A DNA stretch of 64,000 nucleotides from Marisa cornuarietis (lineage: Eukaryota > Mollusca > Gastropoda > Architaenioglossa > Ampullariidae), in assembly GCA_004794655.1 (NCBI GenBank), contig SMMW01000033.1:1553501-1617500 (forward strand), read 5' to 3'. The notes under the pieces are model-generated. The model saw nothing but the letters and a program-made list of their open reading frames with translations. It ran no database searches and was not told where the DNA came from. Of this stretch, positions 54,170 to 64,000 are shown piece by piece (positions within the stretch are counted from its first letter, which is position 1; the number at the start of each line of letters is the position of its first letter). Both the position numbers and the translations under genes were made by a program.

Positions 54170-57100
54170 TGCCTAGAGAGCATTGTAAGAATAGGGTCCC
54201 TGCTGTCCAGCCAGGCATGTCGTAAGAGGCGACTAAGGTGGACACCTCACCTAGAGGTAAATTAGGTTGTGGTAGAGCTAACAACCCCACCATGTAAAAA
54301 AAAAACACACAAAAAAACACGTTACAGAAACCAACACTAGAGCACTCGTTACGGATGGCGAAGGTAATGAAATATACCAGGGAACTGGACTTATGACGGA
54401 CGACAGTCAAACCCGAGAGGGAGATGGCGCCCCGATGGTGGATTTACTATAGCCGAAGCAGAAGTTGAGGGTGGGGTGCTGGAACGTCCAGACCTTGTAT
54501 CAGACTGGCAGGTTGCCCCAACTAGTCAAGGAAATTGACAATTACAACCTGGACATCCTGGGAGTCAGCGAGGTCAGATGGACCGGCACGGGAAAGAGGA
54601 GACTAGCATCAGGACATACTATCTTGTTCTCAGGAAGATCAGACGACCAACACTCTGAAGGAGTAGCACTACTCCTCAATAGGAAAACTGAAAAGACACT
54701 GCTGGAATGGAAGCCTTGTGGACCCAGGCTTCTGAGAGCAAGATTCCATTCAAAGTACCCCAAGCTGACAGTGCTAGCTTGCTATGCACCAACAGAAGAC
54801 TCCGAGGCAGAAGACAATGATGCTTTTTACGATTACCTCCAGGCAGCCACGGAGAGCGTCCGAGCCCATGATTTGTTGCTCATCGCCGGCGAGCTCAATG
54901 CCAAGGTGGGAAGTGACAACACCTGCAGGGAGCATATCATGGGCAAGCATGGAATTGGAACCATCAGTGACAACGGAGAGAGACTGGCAGACTTTTGTGA
55001 AGAAAACAATCTACTGATTGGAGGCACACTCTTCCAACACAAAGACATCCACAAGGCAACGTGGAGATCACCAGACGGGATCACAAAAAACCAGATAGAC
55101 CATGTCATCATCAACCGAAGATGGAGGAGCTCACTTCAAGATGTCCGAGCCTACAGAGGAGCAGACGTTGCCAGTGACCACACTCTTGTGATAGCCGCAG
55201 TTTCTCTGAAGCTACGTCGATCGCGAGGAAAACAGGCACGTCAGCAGAGAGTGGACTCCGGCAGACTGAAGGACCCAGGCACCAAACGTGCCTTTGTAGT
55301 GGAAGTAAAGAACAGGTTCCCGGCACTAGGGGACCAATCTTCAATCGAGTCTTACAGGAAACAGGAGAGAAAATACTGGGCTTCCAACGATAAAAGAAAG
55401 AACAGTGGATCAGAGAAGCGACATGGAAAAGGATAGAAGAGAGAAAGTCAACCAAGCAGAAAATCAACAACACCAGATCTGAACGTCTGAAGGAACAACA
55501 CAGACAAAGATATACAGAAATAAACAAAGAGGTAAAGAGGATGATCAAAACCGACAAAAGGGACTACATAGAGAAACTGGCAGATAAAGCAAAAGAAGCA
55601 GCACGAAAAAATGACCTGAAGACACTGTATAAAATCAATAAACAGCTAAACAACAGGTTCAAAAACGGTGAAGTACCAGTGAAAGACACGAACGGAAATG
55701 TTGTTGAGGGAGAGGCAGAAAAACTATAGCTGGAGGGAGCATTTTGAGTCAGTTCTAAACAGACCAGACCCCCCACAGCTCGCAGACATCCAGCCAGCAG
55801 ATACAGACCTTGACATCTGCACAGACCCGCCAAGCCTGGAAGAAGTGACAGCAGCAATCAAGGCAATGAAAAGCGGCAAAGCACCAGGGGCAGATGGGAT
55901 AACAACAGAGATGTTGAAAGCAGATGTGAATGTAACAGCTCCCATGTTGACTGAAATCTTCAGGCAAGTTTGGGAATCAGGACAGATCCCCGATGCGTGG
56001 AAGACAGGGATAATCTTCAAGTTACCCAAGAAAGGAGATCTTGGAGACTGCAATACCTGGAGGGGTATAACACTTCTTTCCATCACCAGCAAGGTCTTCA
56101 GCAAGATTTTTTTGTCAAGACTGATGGCAACCGTTGAGAAAGACCTCCGGCCCCAGCAAGCAGGATTTCGCCCTGGGCGATCCTGCTCTGAACTCATTTT
56201 CACTCTGCGTCAGATTCTGGAGCAGAGCAATGAGTGGAACGCACCACTGTACATCAGCTTCATCAACCTGGAGAAGGCTTTTGACAGCATCCACCGCGAG
56301 TCCTTATGGAAGATCCTGAGGCATTATGGAGTCCCTGCGAAACTTGTCCAGGTCGTTGCAATGCTGTACAGCGACTTCAAATCTCAGGTGGTCTGTGACA
56401 CGGAGCTCACAGCCCCCTTCAACGTCAGTACTGGGGTGAAGCAGGGCTGCATTCTGTCGCCGTTCCTCTTCATCCTGGCCATGGACTGGATTATGAAGAA
56501 TTCCACCGACAGAGAGAGGAGAGGGATCAAATGGACCATGACTATGACAGCAACAACAATGCTGGAAGACTTGGACTTTGCCGATGACATTGCCCTGTTG
56601 TCATACCGCCACCAAGACATGCAGGAGAAAACAAATGCCTTCTCAGAAACAGCTGGAAACCTTGGCTTGAAGGTCAGCGCAAAGAAAACGAAAACTATGA
56701 GAGTGAACGCCAGAGTCCAAGAAAACATCAAACTAAATGGAGAAGAGATTGAGGAAGTTGACAGTTTTACCTATCTTGGGTCCAAGATTTCAAACACCGG
56801 GGATGCGGAGGTGGAGATTCGAGCCCGACTGGCGAAAGCCAGCCAGGCCTTCGCCTCACTCAGGAGCACATGGAAGGCAAAAAACATCAGCCAGAAGACC
56901 AAGCTAAGAATCTTCGTCGAATGTAATCAGCACCCTCCTTTATGGATCAGAATCATGGAAGATGACCAAAAACATCGGTAACAGGCTTGACGTCTTCCAA
57001 AACAGATGCCTCAGGCGCATACTTAACATCTTTTGGCCAAACACCATCACCAATGAAGAACTCCACCGAAGAACTGAAACCGAATCCATCACCACGCTGG

Positions 57101-57371
57101 TTCAACGAAGGCGTTGGCGATGGATTGGACATGTGCTTCGCCAGCAGACAGCAGACCTCTCCAGAATCGCCCTACGATGGACTCCAGACAGCCGAAGAAA
57201 ACGAGGCCGCCCAAAGGAAACCTGGAGAAGAACAGTGGAAAGGGAGATAGAAAGAAAGGGCTGGACATGGGGTCGCCTGGAGCGAGTTTCAGCCGATCGA
57301 CATCAGTGGCGAGCTCTGGTTGAGGCCTTATGTGCAACTAGCACGAAGAGGATTGATTGATTGATTGATTT
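54170..57371 (+). mobile_element. Nearly full-length RTE-like non-LTR retrotransposon, inactive
   Basis: A leader (from GGGTCCCTGCTGTCCAGCC) precedes one open frame broken by three frameshifts, near 55390, 55725 and 56920. The first part (54465-55430) is an APE-type endonuclease: MRVGCWNVQTLYQTGRL, LGVSEVRWTG, IAGELNAKVGSD, QIDHVIINRR and ASDHTLV. A basic linker follows (WIREATWKRIEERKS to VKRMIKTDKRDY). Then comes the reverse transcriptase (GKAPGADGITTEMLK; QQAGFRPGRSC; INLEKAFDSIHRE; GVKQGCILSPFLF; LDFADDIALLS; YLGSKIS) and a C-terminal part in a third frame (TLLYGSESWKM; RRWRWIGHVLR; RPKETWRRTVE). The 3' end is a short (TGAT)n tail at 57353-57371, as RTE elements have. The layout and tail support the RTE group. 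Confidence 0.88.
54465..57360 (+). pseudogene. RTE endonuclease/reverse-transcriptase polyprotein, frameshifted
   Basis: Frames: 54465-55436, then 55400-55729 in another frame, 55698-56930 in the first frame again, and 56925-57360 in a third. Besides the shifts, two active-site positions differ from the usual pattern: the endonuclease GDFNA motif reads GELNA, and the first aspartate of reverse-transcriptase motif A is Asn (FINLEKAFDS where FIDxxKAFDS is usual). The FADD motif C is intact. The reading frame otherwise shows few stops, so the insertion is fairly recent. Confidence 0.85.
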
Positions 57372-58016
57372 TCAAGGATTCATTAAAATAAAAACCTTGG
57401 AACATCGCTCTTGCGTACTCTGTTGATTTTATAATATTTATTGTTTATCTTCACGCGTCAATCGAGCCCCCGAATCGTCTGAAAAATATATTTTTGTCGT
57501 TTAATTTATGATACGATTATGCTCAACATATTCTTTTAGCGTCATGGCTCATATCAATGCGTCTTAACAGGTCGATTCACGCTCCAGCGACATGTGAAGT
57601 ACAGAATTCCTATTATCATGATCGAAGCCATATGTACATAATATACAGTGACGTATTGAAAAGGAAAAGGCATTTACGTTCAGATTGGTGAAGCAATTAA
57701 TGGCTATTTAAAAAAAAACTGAGTCTATTAGTCAATAAACTTTATTGTTGGCATCTCTCAAAAAAACATATTTACATTACGTAGCACCGGAGGTGGCGTG
57801 TTTTCTTCGGCTTTTCCTAACTACTGTCTTTCAAAGATTCTTCACAAGGTTTTTGCTTTTTAGTTCACAGCACTCAAGAACTATGACACACGTACGTGTA
57901 CACAAAACATTATTTCCCTGAGTTACTCCTTAAAACAAAAATTTAACTAGTTACTTTTATTAAATCTCGACCTGTAAATAAAGGCAGGACAGAACTTTGA
58001 TATGGGGGGGGGGGTG
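57372..58016. other. Intergenic spacer, no recognised feature
   Basis: AT-rich spacer between the RTE element and the IRF upstream region. No gene or repeat end was identified. Confidence 0.5.
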
Positions 58017-58024
58017 TGACGTCA
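58017..58024. promoter_or_regulatory. CRE palindrome upstream of the IRF gene
   Basis: Perfect TGACGTCA, directly after a run of G. It is the consensus for CREB/ATF factors. It lies about 1.85 kb before the IRF start codon and 300 bp before the ETS/ISRE site. Function is inferred from motif only. Confidence 0.45.
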
Positions 58025-58320
58025 TAGACCGGTCCTTGTTATTTTGTCAGAGCTAGGTTTGGGGTTAGGGTTAGGTTTAATTTATTAGGTACATTTGGGC
58101 AGTTGAGTGGAGCGAGCAGACGACAAATGCCGCGAGCCATTTCTGTTATGGCCTTCGCGTCCTCCCCATATCAAAGCTGTACCAAAGGCAGTACCATTCA
58201 TGAATACGGCTCGTAATAAGTTGCTCTGTCGACGGCGACGAAACACATTCTTCCTCGGCTTCTTTCATTTCAGCTTAGAGCAAAACAGTTATCTCCCCTT
58301 AAAGCGGCGCACTAAGATGC

Positions 58321-58339
58321 ACTTCCGGCGAAACTGAAA
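58321..58339 (+). promoter_or_regulatory. Composite ETS site and IRF-binding element (ISRE)
   Basis: ACTTCCGG (58321-58328, inverse of the ETS consensus CCGGAAGT) is followed after one base by GAAACTGAAA (58330-58339), an exact match to the IRF consensus GAAANNGAAA. A CAG|GTTGGT donor-like site follows at 58359/58360, which could end a 5' non-coding exon joined to the acceptor at 59841. That would put this element at or just inside the IRF transcription start. Confidence 0.5.
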
Positions 58340-59494
58340 GGAGGTCAGAAGCACCGCAGGTTGGTAATAATTCATTGTAAATTTATAATAAATAGTGAAC
58401 AGATGAAAATGACTTATGAACGTTTTATTGTAATAAGCGACTATGTAGCTTACTGACTATGTTTCGTTTAATTATTCAAACGCTTAACATCTAGTTTCAC
58501 TTTCGCTTTTACGAACTGGTGACTATGTCTTCGACGTGTATGTTGGGATAGATTAGGAGAAATATATGTCTATTGTCGTTTAAATTGCACGAATCCACCT
58601 GCATCATATGCATTAACGAAAGCATTAATTTTTAATTGAACACAAATTTTGCAAGCATACATTTTCGTTTATATGAAACATTTTTATGCAAACAACGATA
58701 ATTATTGTCTAGGAGTTTTCTCAACTCCAGCAAAAAATGTTAAATGAAAAGGCAATCAAAGCCTCGATTTGGGTCATTTGCGCGTGGGGAAATTAAGCAG
58801 CAATAATATGTATATTTTTTGGTCAACTTTCTACATATATCCATTAAGGGATATTTCACGTAAAATGACCCAAAAAATTATTGTGACCACATTGAATTCA
58901 AAGACCTCGTACTGCCTATATACACTTAAGTTTTGCATTATGCCTTATTTTAAGAAAACGAAAGTTGTGTCAAACACGTTATTATCCCTTCTTGTTACAG
59001 CAGTACACTAAACTTTATCAATTTATAATATTTAATTTTCCAGGTGGACTGCAAAGATTACTTATATTTTGATAACCTACTTGCATATGTTGTCAGCAGT
59101 CAGGCAGAGAAGATCTCTGAGTGACTGATCCCATTGAGCAAAGAATGAGGGTGGGTGGATGTATGGGAGGGAAATCAGTTAAAATATGCCCATTATGCTT
59201 TCTTGGGATTTTATATTTTGTTTTCTTTTTATTTGTGCATGTAATTTTTAAGTAAGTAGTAATTACTTTTTAATTGTCTGTTTGTAGTAAACATTACAAA
59301 CACTCTGAATAACTTATTCTCTAAACTCAGGAAAACCAAAGCATTAAACAAGTTGCCTGGTGGCCTGTTATACATGATTTGTTACATAGAATTGAAGTGG
59401 ACATGAACTGTTCTAAGTGTAATGGCTTGAATTTTTTAAAACAAATACATGGCATGGCATGGTTTCTTTTTTAAAAAATAATTTTAACATAATC

Positions 59495-59690
59495 CTGACG
59501 TCATTGAATCGGTGAATACATTGAATACAGTGAAGTTTGGCTGTCCTGGGTTCATTTCTCGTCTCAGGCATGCTGCTCTTTCTCTGTATGTGGCATCTGT
59601 TTACAGGACTGGCTGCCTTGCCATGGTATAGCCTTTGTTGCTGGCTCGGCATAAAACACCAAATCCCCCCTCCCTCTAACCCCCGTCATT
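59495..59690 (+). mobile_element. SINE family A, copy 4
   Basis: On the plus strand: GGCTGTCCTGGGTTCATTTC (B box), CTGTATGTGGCATCTG, GGCTGCCTTGCCATGG, GCTGGCTCGGCATAAAAC and a C-rich end. It lies about 180 bp upstream of the first IRF coding exon. Confidence 0.78.
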
Positions 59691-59702
59691 ACATCTAGTT
59701 CT

Positions 59703-59751
59703 TTTCATATGTGTGTGTGTAAATAAATATATGCACACACACACACACAAG
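59703..59751 (+). repeat. GT/CA microsatellite
   Basis: A short (GT)n followed by (CA)n of about 18 bp, between the SINE and the IRF exon. Confidence 0.85.
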
Positions 59752-59858
59752 CAGTAGTCTTTGTTTATTGTTATTTTAATTATTGTGATTGATTACTGTT
59801 GTTTTTGCTTCTAACTTGGTTTTTAATTACATATTTTGCAGTCTTTTTTTCTACTGGC

Positions 59859-59879
59859 ATGGCGGGGAATGGCCACTGA
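59859..59879 (+). promoter_or_regulatory. Upstream overlapping mini-ORF at the IRF start
   Basis: ATG at 59859 opens six codons ending in TGA at 59877-59879, overlapping the main ATG (59869) in another frame. Both ATGs have G at -3 and G at +4. It could lower translation of the main frame; inferred only. Confidence 0.4.
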
Positions 59880-62800
59880 GCATGCAGACCTCTTGGCGTC
59901 CTTGGCTGTAGGGCAGCCACTGACACAGCATGTGAAAGCTATAACCGGGAAAGAAAGAATTGTTCTTCTGCGAGGAAGGATTAACGAAGAAACTGCACAG
60001 ATTACAGTGCAGGAACAATCAGTCCCAGAATCATTGGGTAATATTCCTTCAGTAGTTCCTGAAGTGGCTGCAAATCTTTTCAACCTGCGCAAAAAGAGAA
60101 AGGTAACAGGCCTTTTCAGTTTCTTTTATAATTTTAAGCAGAAAAGTGATTTCAGAGATGTGTTAGATCAGTTTTTAAGTTATTAACTAACCTTGCAAAA
60201 CAAGAAGTTTTTGTTGTTTATCTTCTTAAGTTTTGAAAGGGTTCGCACAACTACTTATACCATACACTAAAAGAGGTCTAAATTTTTCAGAACGGAATAT
60301 GTTAAATATTGTGCATAAAGCATGGCAGTTCCCGATCACAATTTTTGTTTATCCAGGCCCTTGATTAATGTTGACATTCATAGTTAATAGACAATATCTT
60401 AATGTGCAAGGACAGTTTCATTTGCACAACTCAGCTGTGCCACTAGCACTGAAATACAGTGTTAACAAATGTCAGTTCTAAAACAGTTTTGTTGTGCGTC
60501 CCATATTGTGACTGATGTTTTAACGCTGACCTTTCTATCTTCATTGACATATTTTTGCTCATTGCAAAACTGGTCTTACTTGAATTAAAATAATTTAAAT
60601 CGCAGATATTGCGTGAAGAGGATTTGCCACAGAAGGATCCTAAGATTATGCCAACAAAGGAGAAATTAGGCAAGCTGGAAATGAGACGGCCAGTGCGCCC
60701 TATTGACCGTCAGAAAATGCGACCTTGGCTGAAAAATTTGCTAGACACTGGATCAGTCTTTGGTCTTAATTGGATGAAGCGTGAGGAAGGAATTTTTCAT
60801 ATTTCTTGGCGCCATGCCTCTCGGCTTGGGTGGAATCTTGAAACTGATGGAGACGTCTTTGAAAGATGGGCAAGACATACTGGTCATTGTGCAATTTGAG
60901 TCTTTTTTTATTTTTAAAGTTTGTGCAAATCTAAAGTTATCTGTGAAATGATTAAATTTAGCATTCATATGATATTTTTTCAATTTTTTAAAGCTGTCTA
61001 AAATCAAATATTCATATGTTTTTGTATGTCACCTTTGGTGACTGTTACTGCCTATGCAAAACAGAGAAGGATCGTGCATTTATTTATTTACATTCATAAA
61101 AATGAATTTTGCAGGAATCTTTAAAGATGGAGATGACCCAGAACCAAAGCGATGGAAAGCTAATTTTCGCTGTGCTTTGCACAGTCTACCTGATGTGAAG
61201 GAACTCACCTCACCAACTGACAGAAAAGGTCGCAATGCAAGTAGAACCTATCGCTTTCTGAACCCTTCAGAGGTCCAGCCACCTGTTAAAAGAAAGCATC
61301 GCTACACCATTCAGATTCGTGAGTGATATATCTTAAAGTGCACACATCTAATTAGTCATTTATGCACAAAAATTTTAAACTCTCTTTATAAAAATAAAAA
61401 AGAAACATTTAAGCATTTAAAGATGGGCTTTGGAGAAGAAAAAAAAAAGATTTGTCATAAACATGAATCCTTCCCTGCAAAGTATGCTCACACCAAAGAT
61501 GTCAGTAGGGGAGAAAATTGCTGCCAAGGACTACTGTTATTATTTTTAAGAATAAAATTGTAAAAGAGTTTTCCAGTTGTGATTTTATTTGATAGTCAAC
61601 TTTGAGCGAGCACTTTATTTAAGTAAAGCTCATTCATGTATGGTGTCATTATAGTGAAATAGTGAAACATTATTGGTGTCCCCTAATTTTACAGGCTGAC
61701 AGCTCATGTTCAGTAAAAGAAACACAATGTTTTAAGTAAATCCACCGTATAACTTGCTCACTTGCTCCTTTTCCATCCTTTTCTAACTCTAAGCTTTGGT
61801 CTTGCATATGCTTCTGTCTCTGTGCATGACATTGTCCAAATTTGCTTGGTGTAGATAGATGTTTCAATTCTGTTGTGTGGTAAATTCTTTCCTTTCATTT
61901 GGAGCCACCAGTAACATCTTAGAGAAAGTAATCATTATCTTGGACAACATGCACTAACCAAACATAGTCCAGAAGCCAAAGACAATATGAATATTTCTAC
62001 TAAATTTGGTAAGAATCAGATACTGTGTGGATTTGATTAGGCTTCAACTGCTACCCACCTGCCCCCCATCAAACACATCCCCCACACACACAATCAGGAG
62101 CAGAGAAAATAAGCATGAAAAAGATTGTCTACGGTAACATAATTCAACTAATCATGGTCCTTTACTGAACCATATACAAATAGGAGTATTCCTGCCAGAT
62201 TTGGGAAGAATCCTTAAAAAAGTGCAGATTCAGGTTTCAGCTGTATCCTGCTTACTGCACACACAAACAAACAAGCATCACCACAGTATGCATTATTTAT
62301 AAGGTGCTCAATGACTAAAATGTATGCTAGGTCACAGAGATTTAATAAAGAATTGGTAAGATCTTTAGTGTAGCTGTCATTGATAAATTATCTTGCATTT
62401 TCAGCCTACTCGTATGAACGTAGTAGTGATGATAACACCTCTCAAAATGCAGAGTCAGATAATGTAAGTATCAGTTTATTGTACATAATTTGTTATTTAT
62501 TTTGTTATTATAATTTGACATTGTTAAGTGAGATACAATGGCAGCTTTGTAAATGCTTCTTTCCTTTCAAAACTTGCTTTTTTCTCAAAGAATGCAAGTC
62601 TTAAGTTCCATTTTCAGCTCTTAATAGTTTTTAGGTATTCGTGTGATTTTCTAACCAACAACAGTAATTAAGTATTGTTTAAATTGGTAGGTTCAGGTGC
62701 AACGTAATATAAAAGACTGGACAGTTAGAAGACAGCACAAATTAAGTTAGACTCCATCCCTGTGTGTGGATTCCAAAAAATCAAGAGAAGATCATAAAGA

Positions 62801-64000
62801 AGTTTGCTTTGTTTAAAATCACATACACAAGGCCGGTCATTGGGAGTAGTAATGGTTAAAATTACTTATGTGTTATACAAGGTAAGCCATTTTTAAAAAA
62901 CATGTTTACAACATTAAATGAATGTGATTTTTTCTTGCCTTAGCTAAACTCTGAAGAAGAGGTCGGAGAAACAGTGCACCAGATACCTCACTGTGATCAT
63001 GACTATGCTGCCAGACAGGATGAAGGTATACCAGAAGGTATATTTACATTTTTCCTCTGGCATTATTAAATTTGATGATTGTAAATTCACACGGACAAGT
63101 TTATTTTGTAAGATTTGTTTTAGTTTGGTTAGGTTAGTGATTATTGTTGTTATGCCTCTACCTCTACATTAATTGATTATTTTGTGTGTGTGTGTGTGTG
63201 TGCGTGCACAGAAACACAGACCACATCTGCTGCCTTTCAGCGCCATGGTAGTGGCTTCGTGTTGATCAAGTCCAAAGATGCTCATGAATATGAGTTTCGG
63301 CTTACATCGTCATCTGCTGAAAGTACTTCTTCTGTCACTCAGCAGACAGATTTAAAGAAACAATTTGGCCCGTTGAAATCTCTGTCAGCTCAAAGAAAAA
63401 CTCAGGCAGCCAAGAAGAAATCTTCAGTAGTCAAAACTATTACAGGGGTCTCAAGAAAGGCCAAAGGAAATGCCAAAGTTGCAAAATCTAGGTCCCTCCA
63501 AAACGCCCGAACCAAGGCTAAAAAGACAATTGAGGAAAATACTGAGGGACAATCTAGAAGTAAGCCTTCAAAAATTAGCCTCAAAGAACTTCTGTCAAGT
63601 CGACAAGGAACAACTTCTAGCATTAGTGCCAAGAAATCTCGTCCTAAACGTTCACCAAACTCACCTATGAAAAAAAATAAGAAAGAAAGAGAAGATAGTG
63701 AAACATTAAGGAAAAGTAAATTAGATGAGGAGAAAAATGTGGAAACCCCAGTCCAGCATCATGGTTTGCAGGCTTGCATGCTGCTTCTTGAGGCAGCCAC
63801 ACAACTGGACCGTATGGATTCCTTGACAACCACTGCTTCTGTTTCTTCTCTCACCGCAACAGCGAGCACAACTGTCACAGCAAACAAAGTGTCAGGGACA
63901 TCAGTTAATTCTGTCCAACTTACAGAAGCTCCATTTAAAACATTACACCATTTCCTGGGGTTGTCTGCTGTAACACCATCTTTGACCTGTACTCCAGCAA
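59869..64000 (+). CDS. Interferon regulatory factor, IRF-1/2-type DNA-binding domain, 3' end outside the window
   Basis: Exons: 59869-60102, 60606-60882, 61115-61318, 62405-62463, 62944-63025 (or -63037), 63212-64000 and on. Phases agree. Residues 117-238 form the IRF domain: MRPWLKNLLDTG, LNWMKREEGIFHISWRHA, LGWN, FERWARHTG and KRWKANFRCALHSLPD. The six tryptophans (119, 134, 146, 154, 166, 184) have spacings 15, 12, 8, 12 and 18; human IRF1 has 15, 12, 8, 12 and 19. NFRCAL is the DNA-recognition helix. The start ATG follows the acceptor TTTTGCAG at 59841, so a 5' non-coding exon is expected. Residues 1-116 have no counterpart in vertebrate IRFs, where the domain is N-terminal. After the domain come acidic Ser-rich exons, then a very basic Lys/Ser region (63350-63720) and a Ser/Thr-rich stretch. 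No IRF-association domain is visible yet. Family confident, subtype less so. Confidence 0.94.
61900..62285 (+). repeat. Diverged interspersed repeat in IRF intron 3, two related units
   Basis: Two units share a CATAGTCC/CATGGTCC start, AAATTTGGTAAGAATC / AGATTTGGGAAGAATC and GCTTCAACTG / TTTCAGCTG. The second ends in ACACACAAACAAACAAGC. The (ACAAAC) tail suggests a LINE or SINE 3' end. Class not determined. Confidence 0.4.
63183..63206 (+). repeat. (TG)n tract in the polypyrimidine position of an IRF acceptor
   Basis: About 20 bp of TG repeats end 5 bp before the acceptor CACAG|AA of the last IRF exon in the window, where a pyrimidine tract would normally lie. Confidence 0.8.

Noticed and set aside
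58058..58078. Interstitial telomere-like repeat (GGGTTAGGGTTAGG)
   Set aside because: Only about two units of TTAGGG; too short to be more than chance.
58107..58337. 76-codon frame upstream of the IRF gene
   Set aside because: Overlaps the probable promoter with CRE and ETS/ISRE motifs; composition follows local GC content and no domain is visible.

Overview
The window is nuclear DNA of an animal. It is AT-rich, has long GT-AG introns, and carries an interferon regulatory factor gene, a mitochondrial 2-oxoglutarate dehydrogenase gene with about 20 exons, many tRNA-derived SINEs, RTE-like LINEs and cut-and-paste transposons. The protein-level features and repeats suggest a lophotrochozoan invertebrate, most likely a mollusc. 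That placement is inference; nothing in the window proves the phylum.

There are four protein-coding genes. (1) 8605 to 1, minus: the first 13 coding exons of the ZZEF1 orthologue, cut by the left window edge. (2) 10295 to 38526, plus: a complete OGDH gene (E1 of the 2-oxoglutarate dehydrogenase complex), about 1012 residues, with a pair of equal-length, mutually exclusive exons (21362-21464 and 22650-22752) and one GC-AG intron. ZZEF1 and OGDH are head to head, with 1.7 kb between their start codons. (3) 48969 to 42311, minus: a large multi-zinc-finger protein of about 1339 residues, with a 13-nt first coding exon, a 3.9-kb central exon and a small terminal exon. An alternative read-through end lies at 43528. 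(4) 59869 to the right edge, plus: an interferon regulatory factor whose DNA-binding domain is of IRF-1/2 type but is preceded by about 115 extra residues. It is cut by the window edge.

The rest is introns and intergenic DNA filled with mobile elements. OGDH intron 1 holds a hAT-like element with an exact 8-bp target duplication, a long fold-back MITE, a LINE endonuclease fragment and two SINEs. Intron 2 holds a MITE built of repeated CACTTAATCC units. The intron at 31362-35277 holds a decayed 3-kb hAT-like element with arrays of CCTTAC-type subterminal repeats. The space between the zinc-finger gene and the IRF gene (49-59 kb) holds two decayed minus-strand LINE copies, a nearly full-length plus-strand RTE element with frameshifts and active-site substitutions, and a MITE. 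A pogo/Tigger-like remnant sits in a ZZEF1 intron.

The genes show no shared pathway: a large EF-hand/DOC/ZZ protein, a TCA-cycle enzyme, a nuclear zinc-finger protein and an immune-type transcription factor. The most useful leads are the OGDH mutually exclusive exons, the two alternative 3' ends of the zinc-finger gene, the N-terminal extension of the IRF and a composite ETS/ISRE site upstream of it.
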